Shown here piece after piece: positions 44,813 to 53,501 of a stretch of DNA of 64,000 bases. Each line of letters opens with the position of its first letter. The first letter of the stretch is position 1. Position numbers and translations under genes: made by a program. The stretch comes from Parabacteroides goldsteinii DSM 19448 = WAL 12034 (GTDB taxonomy: Bacteria; Bacteroidota; Bacteroidia; Bacteroidales; Tannerellaceae): NCBI RefSeq assembly GCF_000969835.1, contig NZ_KQ033912.1, positions 1,873,920-1,937,919 on the forward strand, written 5' to 3'. The notes under the pieces were generated by a model. The model worked only from the letters and a program-made list of their open reading frames with translations. It did not search any database and had not been told where the DNA came from.

Positions 44813-45847
44813 ATGTTATACCGAAGCAAAGCACCTTTCAGACTGGGAATTGCCGGAGGAGGAACAGATGTTTCCCCCTACTCCAACCTCTATGGCGGTG
44901 CAATCCTCAACGTTACCGTCAATTTATATGCCCACGCCACTATCCGCCCGCTCGACAACGGGAAAATCAGGTTTGTCCATATCAATGAAAACATTACAGA
45001 AGAATTTGACGCTGTAAGTGAACTGCCTCTCGACGGCCCGTTAGTACTGCAACATGGCATATACAATTCAATCGTTTCGCGTTATAACAACGGAGAACCT
45101 CTTTCTTTTGAACTGATCACCCAAATGGACGTCCCATCCGGTTCCGGCCTTGGCACCTCTTCCACCTTGGTTGTCGCCATCCTCGGAGCTTTCACCGAAT
45201 GGTTGCGGTTACCACTGGGGAAATATGATATTGCCCATTACGCTTACGAAATCGAACGCATTGACCTGAATATGGCAGGAGGCAAGCAGGACCAATATGC
45301 CGCTACCTTCGGAGGCGTTAACTTCATGGAATTTCTGGAAGACGACAAAGTCATTGTCAATCCTCTCCGCATCGGCGATGATATCTTGCAGGAATGGGCC
45401 ATGAACACCGTTCTCTTCTACACCGAACAACAGCGTTGCTCCGGAAAGATTATCGAAGAACAGGCCGAAAACGTCAAAAACAATAAAAACGACTCGCTGG
45501 AAGCCATGCACAATGTCAAGCATGAAGCATTCCGCATGAAGAATTGCCTGCTGCGGGAAGAATTGCAGGAACTGGGAAAAGCGCTCAACACAAGCTGGAC
45601 CAGTAAGAAGAAAATGGCCCGCAACATCTCCAACGAATTTATCGACCATATATACGAAACTGCCATGGCCAACGGTGCCCTGGGCGGTAAAATCTCCGGT
45701 GCCGGAGGAGGAGGATTCATGTTCTTCTACTGTCCCGGCAATAGCTGCTACAAAGTGTCCGAAGCATTGGACAAGATGCATATCGGACATATACAACAAT
45801 TTGAATTTTGTAAGAAAGGATTGATTACATGGACAGTAAAGGAATAA
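44813..45847 (+). CDS. hddA: D-glycero-alpha-D-manno-heptose 7-phosphate kinase (GHMP family)
   Basis: 344 residues. GHMP motifs: substrate-binding APFRLGIAGGGTDVSPYSNLYGGAILN, ATP loop DVPSGSGLGTSSTLVVAILGA, and GGKISGAGGGGFMFFYCP near the C terminus. The LGIAGGGTD start is characteristic of HddA/FKP-type sugar kinases, and the neighbours gmhA, hddC and gmhB settle it. HddA phosphorylates the anomeric position of D-alpha-D-heptose 7-phosphate to give the 1,7-bisphosphate. It is the first gene of a tightly packed operon: its end overlaps gmhA by 19 bp. The leader carries alternative hairpins. Confidence 0.93.
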   Translation: MLYRSKAPFRLGIAGGGTDVSPYSNLYGGAILNVTVNLYAHATIRPLDNGKIRFVHINENITEEFDAVSELPLDGPLVLQHGIYNSIVSRYNNGEPLSFELITQMDVPSGSGLGTSSTLVVAILGAFTEWLRLPLGKYDIAHYAYEIERIDLNMAGGKQDQYAATFGGVNFMEFLEDDKVIVNPLRIGDDILQEWAMNTVLFYTEQQRCSGKIIEEQAENVKNNKNDSLEAMHNVKHEAFRMKNCLLREELQELGKALNTSWTSKKKMARNISNEFIDHIYETAMANGALGGKISGAGGGGFMFFYCPGNSCYKVSEALDKMHIGHIQQFEFCKKGLITWTVKE

Positions 45848-46416
45848 TCAGAAAACGGCTAGCGCAACACCGCGACATTATCGAACAGATACTGGCGGAC
45901 GAGAAGCTGCAGGACACAATTGCACAGATTACCGACACGATTGTCACCTGTTTTAAATACGGTGGAAGGGTTTACTTCTGCGGAAACGGTGGAAGTGCCG
46001 CCGATGCACAGCACCTGGCTGCCGAGTTCTCCGGCAAGTTTTATCTGGAACGTGACATTCTGCCGTCTGAAGCATTACACTGTAACTCTTCTTACATCAC
46101 GGCCGTATCCAATGACCTGAGTTTCGAGATCATCTACTCCCGGCTGATTTCGGGTATCGGAAAGGCAGGCGATGTCTTGGTCGGCTTATCCACATCGGGC
46201 AACTCCGCCAACATCGTAAAGGCGTTCGAGACATGCCATGAAAAAGCAATTACAACGGTAGCTTTTACTGGTGCCGACGGTGGCCGCATGCGTGAACTAA
46301 CGAAGCTCCTCATCAATGTGCCGTCTACCGATACTCCACGTATCCAGGAGGCGCACATCACCATCGGGCATATCATCTGTGAATTGGTAGAAGAAGAAAT
46401 ATTCGGAAAGGAATAA
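45829..46416 (+). CDS. gmhA: Phosphoheptose isomerase (sedoheptulose 7-phosphate isomerase)
   Basis: 195 residues, one SIS domain: YFCGNGGSAADAQHLAAEFSGKF (substrate loop), DVLVGLSTSGNSANIVKAFE, TDTPRIQEAHITIGHIICELVE. GmhA turns sedoheptulose 7-phosphate into D-glycero-D-manno-heptose 7-phosphate, the first committed step of nucleotide-heptose synthesis. The start overlaps the hddA end by 19 bp and hddC follows after 3 bp, consistent with translational coupling. The protein is complete with no unusual change. Confidence 0.96.
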   Translation: MDSKGIIRKRLAQHRDIIEQILADEKLQDTIAQITDTIVTCFKYGGRVYFCGNGGSAADAQHLAAEFSGKFYLERDILPSEALHCNSSYITAVSNDLSFEIIYSRLISGIGKAGDVLVGLSTSGNSANIVKAFETCHEKAITTVAFTGADGGRMRELTKLLINVPSTDTPRIQEAHITIGHIICELVEEEIFGKE

Positions 46417-46419
46417 GGA

Positions 46420-47124
46420 ATGGAATGTATCATACTGGCGGGAGGAATGGGTACCCGGCTGCAAAGTGTAGTGTCTGACGTTCCCAAATGCATGGCTCCG
46501 GTAGCCGGGCATCCTTTCCTGCATTACCTGATTACAACGCTGATTGAAGCCGGTTTCAAACATATCATCCTTTCCTTAGGGTACAAACATGAGATTATCG
46601 AGGAATGGCTCGGGGCAAACCGCTTCTCTGCCGACATATCGACCGTAGTCGAAGAAGTCCCGCTCGGAACAGGAGGAGCAGTAAAGCTGGCACTTTCAAA
46701 AGCCCGCACAGAAAATGTGTTCGTCCTGAACGGCGATACATTCTTCGGAGTGAATTATCCGGAGTTATTAAACCTCCACAGGCAAACCAGCGCATCAGCA
46801 ACCCTCGCATTGAAAAGAATGGAGAAGTTCAGCAGATACGGGGTTGTCGACATCGAACAGGACTCCCGTCGTATCCTGCGTTTCAACGAAAAGCAATATT
46901 GCGAATCGGGCCTTATCAACGGAGGCATCTATCTGATTAACCGCAACGAACTGGACGCCTATCCGGCAAAATTTTCACTCGAAAAAGATTTCTTTGAGGC
47001 AAAAGTCACCTCCTCCATCCTTTCCGGATATATATCGGAAGGATATTTCATAGACATCGGTATCCCTGACGATTACGCACAAGCTCAAACAGACTTCAAA
47101 GATGGAAGATATAAAGCCTTATAA
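46420..47124 (+). CDS. hddC: D-glycero-alpha-D-manno-heptose 1-phosphate guanylyltransferase
   Basis: 234 residues. The nucleotidyltransferase signature IILAGGMGTRLQSVVSDVPKCMAPVAGHPFL is at the N terminus; VFVLNGDTFFGVNYPEL carries the metal-binding Asp of the core domain. A short C-terminal part without a hexapeptide repeat domain fits HddC. The GDP (not ADP) choice follows from the company of hddA and gmhB. The product would be GDP-D-glycero-alpha-D-manno-heptose, a donor for S-layer, capsule or O-antigen glycans. Its end overlaps gmhB by 23 bp. Confidence 0.92.
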   Translation: MECIILAGGMGTRLQSVVSDVPKCMAPVAGHPFLHYLITTLIEAGFKHIILSLGYKHEIIEEWLGANRFSADISTVVEEVPLGTGGAVKLALSKARTENVFVLNGDTFFGVNYPELLNLHRQTSASATLALKRMEKFSRYGVVDIEQDSRRILRFNEKQYCESGLINGGIYLINRNELDAYPAKFSLEKDFFEAKVTSSILSGYISEGYFIDIGIPDDYAQAQTDFKDGRYKAL

Positions 47125-47647
47125 CACATTATTCCTGGACCGCGACGGGGTTATCAACCAGCAACGTCCGCACGACTATGTCAAAACAACCGGGGAATTT
47201 ATCTTTATCGACGGAGCACTGGAAGCCCTGAGGCTACTCTCCCCCCTGTTCAAACATATCATAATTGTCACTAACCAGCGCGGAGTCGGAAAAGGCATAA
47301 TGACCCGGAAAGACCTGGAAGAGATACATGCTTATATGATGAATGAAGTCTCCGGACAGGGAGGAAGGATAGATAAGATATATGTTTGTACCGATACCAG
47401 CGATTACTGCAAGAACCGTAAACCCAACACAGGCATGGCACTTCAGGCCAAAGATGATTTCCCGGACATTGATTTCACGAAAAGTATAATGGCAGGAGAT
47501 AGCATCAGTGACATGCTGTTTGCCAAAAATGCCGGGATAAGGGGAGTATTTATAGGAAACAAATATGGCCCGGGAGAAGTATCAAAAACACTCTACCAGG
47601 CCCATTATGCGGATTTGCTGAGTTTTGCTCAGGCTTTCTTCTTATAA
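47102..47647 (+). CDS. gmhB: D,D-heptose 1,7-bisphosphate 7-phosphatase (HAD family)
   Basis: 181 residues with the HAD motifs: FLDRDGVINQ (nucleophile Asp), IIVTNQRGVGKG (motif II) and MAGDSISDMLFAKNAG (motif IV). It removes the 7-phosphate from heptose 1,7-bisphosphate. The zinc loop usual in GmhB is reduced: the region reads VCTDTSDYCKNRKPNTGM, keeping two cysteines but not the full Cys/His set. This is the last gene of the heptose operon. Its 3' end runs 19 bp into the oppositely oriented glycosyltransferase gene, with no terminator between. Confidence 0.92.
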   Translation: MEDIKPYNTLFLDRDGVINQQRPHDYVKTTGEFIFIDGALEALRLLSPLFKHIIIVTNQRGVGKGIMTRKDLEEIHAYMMNEVSGQGGRIDKIYVCTDTSDYCKNRKPNTGMALQAKDDFPDIDFTKSIMAGDSISDMLFAKNAGIRGVFIGNKYGPGEVSKTLYQAHYADLLSFAQAFFL

Positions 47648-48630
47648 TGCTTCTTCAGCTCTGCCTCAACGTCTACTTTCTGCTTTAAAATCACTTTGCG
47701 GACAAATGCACCGATAAATCCCATACCATAACCGCCTAATTGAATAAAGCTGGTCACGATGGAAAGCAAAGCGATCGACAGGCTTTTATTGACAAACAGA
47801 GATTCCAGGAACAGCGCCAGTATATAAACACCCAACGGCAGTAAAGCCCAGGGACAGATTAACGACGATAACAATAAAAACAACACTCCCAGTACAAAAC
47901 AGGCAGGCAACAGATGAACCAGCTTCAACGAGTCCGGATGCATCTGATATAAATCCACACGCGCCATTCCAAAAACATACACCTGTCTGTAGAATGATTT
48001 CAGACTCACGCGGCGCTTATGATACACATAGGCTTCCGGAAACAGTTCTACAGTAAAACCGGCTTTACGGATACGGGTACTTAAATCAATATCCTCTCCG
48101 AACATATCCTTAAAGCCGCCTACCTTCTGATAAACTTCCCGCGAGAATCCCATATTGAATGTACGGGGCACGAACTTCTCCAGTCCTTTCTTACTTCCAC
48201 GGATACCGCCGGTTGTCAGAAAAGAGGTCATCGAATAGCTAATAGCTTTCTGCATCAGGGAAAAAGAGGCATGTGCCCTGTCCGGCCCGCCGAAACAATC
48301 CGCATTCGTCTCTTTCAGATAGTTCGTAACCTTCTCGAAATAGTCTTCCGGAATAATACAATCCGAGTCGAAAAAGACCTGATATTTACCTTCGGCACGT
48401 TCCATACCATAATTCCGAGTCAGGCTTCTGCCCGAATTCGGTTTGAAAAAGTAACGTACATTCAGCTGGTCTTCATATTCTTTGACTACCTCGTCGCAAC
48501 GAACCGCTGAACCATCTTCAATAATCAGCACTTCAAAATCCTTGCAAGTCTGATGCAATAAACTTTCAAGCAATTCCCGAACTTCAACCGGACGGTTATA
48601 TACGGGGATTATGATTGAGTAAGATATCAT
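47629..48630 (-). CDS. GT2-family glycosyltransferase with C-terminal membrane region
   Basis: 333 residues. GT-A fold: SIIIPVYNRPVEVRELLESL (start), LIIEDGSAVRCDEVV and VFFDSDCIIPEDYFEKV, where DSD is the metal-binding DxD. Further on, FKDMFGEDIDLSTRIRKAGFTVELFPEAYVYHKRRVS carries the catalytic ED region. The last 100 residues contain three hydrophobic segments (VHLLPACFVLGVLFLLLSSLI, ALLPLGVYILALFLE, LSIALLSIVTSFIQLG) that would anchor it in the inner membrane. It probably adds a sugar, perhaps heptose, to a lipid-linked surface glycan. It ends by overlapping gmhB convergently. Confidence 0.92.
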   Translation of the reverse strand: MISYSIIIPVYNRPVEVRELLESLLHQTCKDFEVLIIEDGSAVRCDEVVKEYEDQLNVRYFFKPNSGRSLTRNYGMERAEGKYQVFFDSDCIIPEDYFEKVTNYLKETNADCFGGPDRAHASFSLMQKAISYSMTSFLTTGGIRGSKKGLEKFVPRTFNMGFSREVYQKVGGFKDMFGEDIDLSTRIRKAGFTVELFPEAYVYHKRRVSLKSFYRQVYVFGMARVDLYQMHPDSLKLVHLLPACFVLGVLFLLLSSLICPWALLPLGVYILALFLESLFVNKSLSIALLSIVTSFIQLGGYGMGFIGAFVRKVILKQKVDVEAELKKHYKKKA

Positions 48631-48635
48631 AAATT

Positions 48636-50161
48636 TTACTTTTGTTTTTTTCTATAAGCTTGGTTTGGATGATTTGGAATGGTCGGATAAAGACGCTCTA
48701 AACGCTCCTGAGCCAAAAGGAGAGGCAATATCTTATTCTTCAAATAAGTTGGTGTACGAAGAATCACTGCTGCAATCTCATCAACGCTTTTAAATGTATC
48801 GCAACAAATCTCAACAACCAACGTCATTAGTTCTTCATTCCTCATCCATTTCTTTCCCCGAGGTGTCATCATTTCTCACCGGAGGTGTCATCATTTCTTC
48901 AAAAAGATTCTTTTGAACAGTTTTTTCTCTTCGCGTAAATTCAAATGGTAGACAGTCCATCGTCCTTTATTCTCTGCGACCAAGTATCCCTCATTGCATA
49001 AATCTTTCAATAACTGAGATATTTCCGTTGAATGTTTATTTATCAGTTGCTGTAATCTGACATTAGACACACATCCTTCCATTTCGGCAGTCGTGAGTGC
49101 AATTAATCCGTCACCATATAAATGGGTAATTTCTTCCCCAAAAACAGAGATAAGTTTGTTTATACTTTTTTGAGGCAATAACTGCTCCATACTCAGGCAC
49201 AACTCAACTCTATCCGGACGGGGCAACACATTTATCAGAGGCTTTCTCCAATGTGCTCCTTCCCAGGCATTCATAATCCGAGTGCTTCCGGAACCTGCCT
49301 TTTCTCCATACCCTAAAAGCAGAAACATTGTTTGAATTGAAATAGATTAGCCTCCCAGGTCCCATCCGGATCAACTCTGTCTATCCAACGTTCTCCGCTT
49401 TCCGGTATCTCTTGATAATCTACATGATAATAAGGAAAAGCCTCTACTATACTTTCTGTTTTACCAAACATCAATAAACCAGCAACTGTCAAGCCTTCTT
49501 TTCCTGTATACCTATCCTTTTTCCAACCGCCTAATTTCAGTAATAACCCTTTATCATCCCATTTTAAAAAAGGATGACCCGGTCTTACACTACCCAGCAA
49601 CTGCCGATATTGAGCGACAGATACTTCATCAAGATCTTCCAATGTATAGTTCTCCAAAATTCTGGAGTCCGGTTTGTCTGGCAAGCTATCGGCAAGCATT
49701 CTTTTTACTTCGTCCGGAGTACATTTATAATCTCCCGTATGACAACGCTTATAAGTACCTTTCATCGGATCTGAACCGATATAAACAGGACGATTCCTAT
49801 AATCAGCACAAGAAATACGGAAGGTTAAAATAAATTGTCCTTCTTGTATCTCAAGCATCTGTACATCATTTTCCAACAATAGATTAAAGCTAACCTTTTC
49901 CCTATTATTAACCTGATTCCAAAAATCATCTTGAAACTTACGCATCACCATCTGTGGCAGACCATCATAGAAACATTGCTCATCCTTCTCTGAAATACCT
50001 AGGATGATGATACCGCCTTCGGTATTTGCAAAAGAAGAATAAGTTTCCCAAAAGCTCTTAGGAAATCCACCTTTCGCACTTTTAAACTCCAGATCAAAAG
50101 ATTCCGTCAGCAATCCTTTATTCTCCAGAAATTCCACTATGGAACTATAATTGTCTTTCAT
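48636..50161 (-). pseudogene. Broken AlbA_2 (Schlafen-like) DNA-binding domain gene
   Basis: Three adjoining fragments look like one ancestral protein. 49313-50161 has the AlbA_2 N-terminal part (FDLEFKSAKGGFPKSFWETYSSFANTEGGIIILGI) and runs into an early stop after GTWEANLFQF. 48891-49328 in another frame resumes at FLLLGYGEKAGSGSTRIM and encodes a winged-helix part. 48636-48872 in yet another frame has the C-terminal NHPNQAYR motif. The middle (roughly 100-150 residues between the AlbA_2 and GYGEKAGSG parts in family members) is missing, so an internal deletion plus frameshifts is inferred. The first fragment's start overlaps the YfhO stop codon by 4 bp. Members are putative transcriptional regulators or helicase-like proteins. 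Confidence 0.8.
48860..48898. repeat. Two 17-bp direct repeats at 22-bp spacing in the AlbA_2 pseudogene
   Basis: GAGGTGTCATCATTTCT occurs at 48860-48876 and 48882-48898. The 22-bp period is not a multiple of three and lies where the second and third fragments of the pseudogene change frame. Confidence 0.75.
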
Positions 50162-52674
50162 TCACGACTCTTCTGCCAATATTTCCAGCCAGACCATCCA
50201 ATCGCAGCAATCAGCAATAACAAGATTAGAAAAGAGCTATAAGCTGACACGTTAGCGGCAAGCACATAAGTATCCGGATGGAAATCAAAAACGATTGTAT
50301 GTTCTCCCGCGGGTACCAGCATTCCACGTAAAATCCAGTCGGCACGGAAATGAGTCGCTTCTTTTCCGTCTATTGTAACTTTCCAGCCCGGATAATAGAT
50401 TTCGGAGAAAACTGCCAGTTGTTCCGAAGATGCTTTCGTTTTATATGTCAACCGATTAGGGCGATACTTTTCCAACACAATCGTTGCCGTGGAATCTACC
50501 TGCGGAGTAAAGCCTTCCAGATCTTTCGCAAAGCGCTTATCCACCACCGCTGTCTTCAACGGGTCAATCGTATTCAAGGCTTCAATCTCAGCATCCGCAT
50601 TTTCTACAATATCCACCTTATCAACAAACCATGCATTTCCATAAGCATACGGATTTCGAATCGGTGCCTGGTCCGGATTATAAATAATATACCGTGTATT
50701 CAACATGTTCAAAGAAGGAGAGGCCGCCAGGACAGGCATTATATCCTGTATGCTCTGTGCCTTTTGCAAAGCACCGATAATATTACGGTATTCACCATCC
50801 AGACGATAATCAATCAATTCCTGATAACGGCGTAATTTAACGGCATGATATCCTCCAATCGAATGATGGAAATAAGAAACGTTTGTATCCTGCCACGGAT
50901 TATTCAGTCCAAACACGCGGAAAGATTCATCCGTATCCTTAAATATCTCTTTATCGGCAACACTTTCCTTATAGGATTCTTCCGCTTTTTCCTTTACATA
51001 ATTACTATCGTCCAGATAACGACGATCGACCGACCATAAATCAACCAATATCAATACGGCCATACCTGCACTCACAATCATAGAGGCAGTCGTCTTATTT
51101 TTCGCCTTCCAGTACCAAAGCAATAAACCGGCTCCCAACAAAATAAAAATCAAAGAACGCAATGCATCCGACGAAGCCAGCGAAGCACGGTCCATCAACA
51201 AAGCAGTGTAATACCATTCCGGAACCTGGTTCTGGAACTGTGCATCATAAGCAGAATGGAAATTCAACAATAATGAAGGTATCAGGAAAACAACCAGACA
51301 AATACCACCAGTTATGCCTAAAGACCATAAAAAGCCTTTTTTCATCGTTTTATCATCCACATTTCCCCTGAATATTTCCCGTAATCCCCAAATAGCAACA
51401 AGAGGAAATACCAATCCTGGAATCACCAGAGCCATTTCTACTGTTCTGAACTTATTATACAAAGGCAGATAATGGAACATTATATCATTGAATGCATCAA
51501 AATTACGTCCTAAAGCCAGGAATGTAAGGAAAACAGCCCCGCCAAACAACCACCATTTCATCGGGTTACGCACCACGAACATTCCCAATACGAACAAGAA
51601 ACATACCAATGCTCCAAAATAAACAGGTCCTGATGTAAATGGTTTATCCCCCCAATAAGTATAAGTCTGAACCTCTTTTCCTACTTGGGCACCGTTTTTC
51701 TTCAATTCCTTATACAACTCGGAAGAACTGCCTAATGTACCTCCCGAACTACCTCCATATACATCCGGAATCATGACAGTCAATAACTCCTTCCAGCCAT
51801 AACTCCATTGGAAAGCATAATCTTTATCCAAACCGGAAGAGGCTTTCTCCACTTTTCCCGTTTCGTCTGGTTTAGGCGTCAGTTCAGAGGCTCCACGGAT
51901 AGAATGTTGTCCCAAATCCCAGTTGGAATACATATGTTTTGCATTGGGAAGGACTGCTAAAACTACACATGCCAACATAATCAAAGATGTTTTAAGCCAG
52001 TCGGCAGTCTGCTTTTCCTTAAGCATCTTAATAGAATATCCCAAATAAATGAAGAAACATAACAAAACCAGATAATAAGTTATCTGAACATGCCCGTTCA
52101 ACAAAGAGAAAGCCACTCCTAAAAGGAACAGGACTGCTCCCCAAAACCATTTTCGTTTAAACAGCAAGAACATACCCGCCAACGTTACAGGCATATACCC
52201 TATCACATAAGCCTTTACAATATGTCCCGCTTCAATAATGATTATATTATAAGAAGCAAAAGCAAAAGCAATCGCTCCCGCTATCGCCAGCCACCAGTTC
52301 ACTCCCATGATGCACATCAACAGATAGAAACAGACCAATCCGGTAAAAACCATGGCAGCATGAGTATATCCCGGAGTCTTCAACCATCCGTCAACGATGC
52401 CATAAGAGGGCAATTCCGGAGCCGGACTTCCATATCCCGGTCCATAAGGCATCCCCGAAAACATAGCATCCGACCATACACTAAACTCACCCGGTTCAGC
52501 AGTCTTTGCATATTTATCGACCTGACTTCCTCCCATGCCGGCAGCTTTCACATTATCACCTTGTCTGATAACCTTTCCATCAAACACTGCGGGAGAGAAA
52601 TAAGCCATCACCAACCCTAAAAACAAGACAAGGGCAGCCACATGCTTACCCACATTTTTCATCATACTATGCAT
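50158..52674 (-). CDS. YfhO-family membrane protein, probable glycan-modifying transferase
   Basis: 838 residues; starts at 52665 or 52662 are also possible (MHSMMKNVGKH). About a dozen hydrophobic segments occupy the first two-thirds, with long periplasmic loops (GGSQVDKYAKTAEPGEFSVWSDAMFSGMPYGPGYGSP after the first helix). The C-terminal 200 residues are mostly soluble and beta-rich, then a last helix (YSSFLILLLLIAAIGWSGW). YfhO proteins are GT-C-type, integral-membrane enzymes thought to use polyprenyl-phosphate sugars; some glycosylate lipoteichoic acid in Firmicutes. In this locus modification of a surface polysaccharide is inferred. It is co-transcribed with the neighbouring glycosyltransferases. 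Confidence 0.88.
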   Translation of the reverse strand: MHSMMKNVGKHVAALVLFLGLVMAYFSPAVFDGKVIRQGDNVKAAGMGGSQVDKYAKTAEPGEFSVWSDAMFSGMPYGPGYGSPAPELPSYGIVDGWLKTPGYTHAAMVFTGLVCFYLLMCIMGVNWWLAIAGAIAFAFASYNIIIIEAGHIVKAYVIGYMPVTLAGMFLLFKRKWFWGAVLFLLGVAFSLLNGHVQITYYLVLLCFFIYLGYSIKMLKEKQTADWLKTSLIMLACVVLAVLPNAKHMYSNWDLGQHSIRGASELTPKPDETGKVEKASSGLDKDYAFQWSYGWKELLTVMIPDVYGGSSGGTLGSSSELYKELKKNGAQVGKEVQTYTYWGDKPFTSGPVYFGALVCFLFVLGMFVVRNPMKWWLFGGAVFLTFLALGRNFDAFNDIMFHYLPLYNKFRTVEMALVIPGLVFPLVAIWGLREIFRGNVDDKTMKKGFLWSLGITGGICLVVFLIPSLLLNFHSAYDAQFQNQVPEWYYTALLMDRASLASSDALRSLIFILLGAGLLLWYWKAKNKTTASMIVSAGMAVLILVDLWSVDRRYLDDSNYVKEKAEESYKESVADKEIFKDTDESFRVFGLNNPWQDTNVSYFHHSIGGYHAVKLRRYQELIDYRLDGEYRNIIGALQKAQSIQDIMPVLAASPSLNMLNTRYIIYNPDQAPIRNPYAYGNAWFVDKVDIVENADAEIEALNTIDPLKTAVVDKRFAKDLEGFTPQVDSTATIVLEKYRPNRLTYKTKASSEQLAVFSEIYYPGWKVTIDGKEATHFRADWILRGMLVPAGEHTIVFDFHPDTYVLAANVSAYSSFLILLLLIAAIGWSGWKYWQKSRE

Positions 52675-52700
52675 AATATGTATCTTCTATATATTTTCGT

Positions 52701-53459
52701 TTACACTCTACCTTTGAACCACTTAGCAAAATAAAAGCGAATAGCAAACCAAACATGGAGTAAAGATGTTGATATTACTCCATAATACCGGCACATAATA
52801 TCATATCTTTCTTTCAAAGAGGCTTTGCGCTGAGTCGTGCTAACCCCGCCATCCAGGAAGTTAGATAATGTCATTCGCGTATTATATATTCTACCTGCTT
52901 GTTTCATACATTTGATACACCAGTCGAAATCAGCAGAATAGCGGTATGTTAAATCATATAACGGAGCAATACTACGTTTTGTTATAAATGACTGATGACA
53001 AACTAACATGCCCATCCGGAAGCTTTTCCATGTAAGTTTGTTTGGTGCCTTCAATCTCCGTTGTCCTAACGATTTACCTTCTTCATCAACAATAACCGTT
53101 TCTCCATAAATAATATCAGGCAGAACTTTCTTCTTCTGAACTAAAGAGGCAATTCGTTGTACGATATCGGAGGTAAATAAAGAATCCCCGGCATTAATAA
53201 ACCATACATAGTCGCCCGTAGCCTTCTGAAGACCTTTATTCATTGCATCATAAATACCTTTATCCGGCTCACTTATCCAATAAGAAATTCCGGAAGCATA
53301 TTGCTTTATAATATCCACCGTCCCATCCGTCGAACCTCCGTCAATAACGATATATTCAATATTCGGATACGATTGGCTCAGCACCCCAAGAATAGTCTGC
53401 TCTAACCAACGGGAAGCATTATAGGTGATTGTTATGATTGAAAAAACTGGTTGTTGCAT
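52701..53459 (-). CDS. GT2-family glycosyltransferase
   Basis: 252 residues. GT-A motifs: FSIITITYNASRWLEQTI, YIVIDGGSTDGTVDIIKQYA, WISEPDKGIYDAMNKGLQKATGDYVWFINAGDSLF, with the NAGD metal-binding variant of DxD. The DKGIYDAMNKG motif is typical of WcaA/colanic-acid-type transferases that work on polyprenyl-linked oligosaccharides. It has no membrane segment and is probably peripheral. It follows the broken glycosyltransferase gene on the same strand and precedes yfhO by 26 bp. Confidence 0.94.
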   Translation of the reverse strand: MQQPVFSIITITYNASRWLEQTILGVLSQSYPNIEYIVIDGGSTDGTVDIIKQYASGISYWISEPDKGIYDAMNKGLQKATGDYVWFINAGDSLFTSDIVQRIASLVQKKKVLPDIIYGETVIVDEEGKSLGQRRLKAPNKLTWKSFRMGMLVCHQSFITKRSIAPLYDLTYRYSADFDWCIKCMKQAGRIYNTRMTLSNFLDGGVSTTQRKASLKERYDIMCRYYGVISTSLLHVWFAIRFYFAKWFKGRV

Positions 53460-53501
53460 TAATTAGACTTTCCTATTTGTATTTACATTAAAATTTACGG
53501 C

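Noticed and set aside
48860-48898. Restoring the AlbA_2 pseudogene by removing one 22-bp repeat
   Set aside because: The stop codon ending the middle fragment lies in the repeat unit itself, so deleting one copy does not join the frames; further changes are needed.
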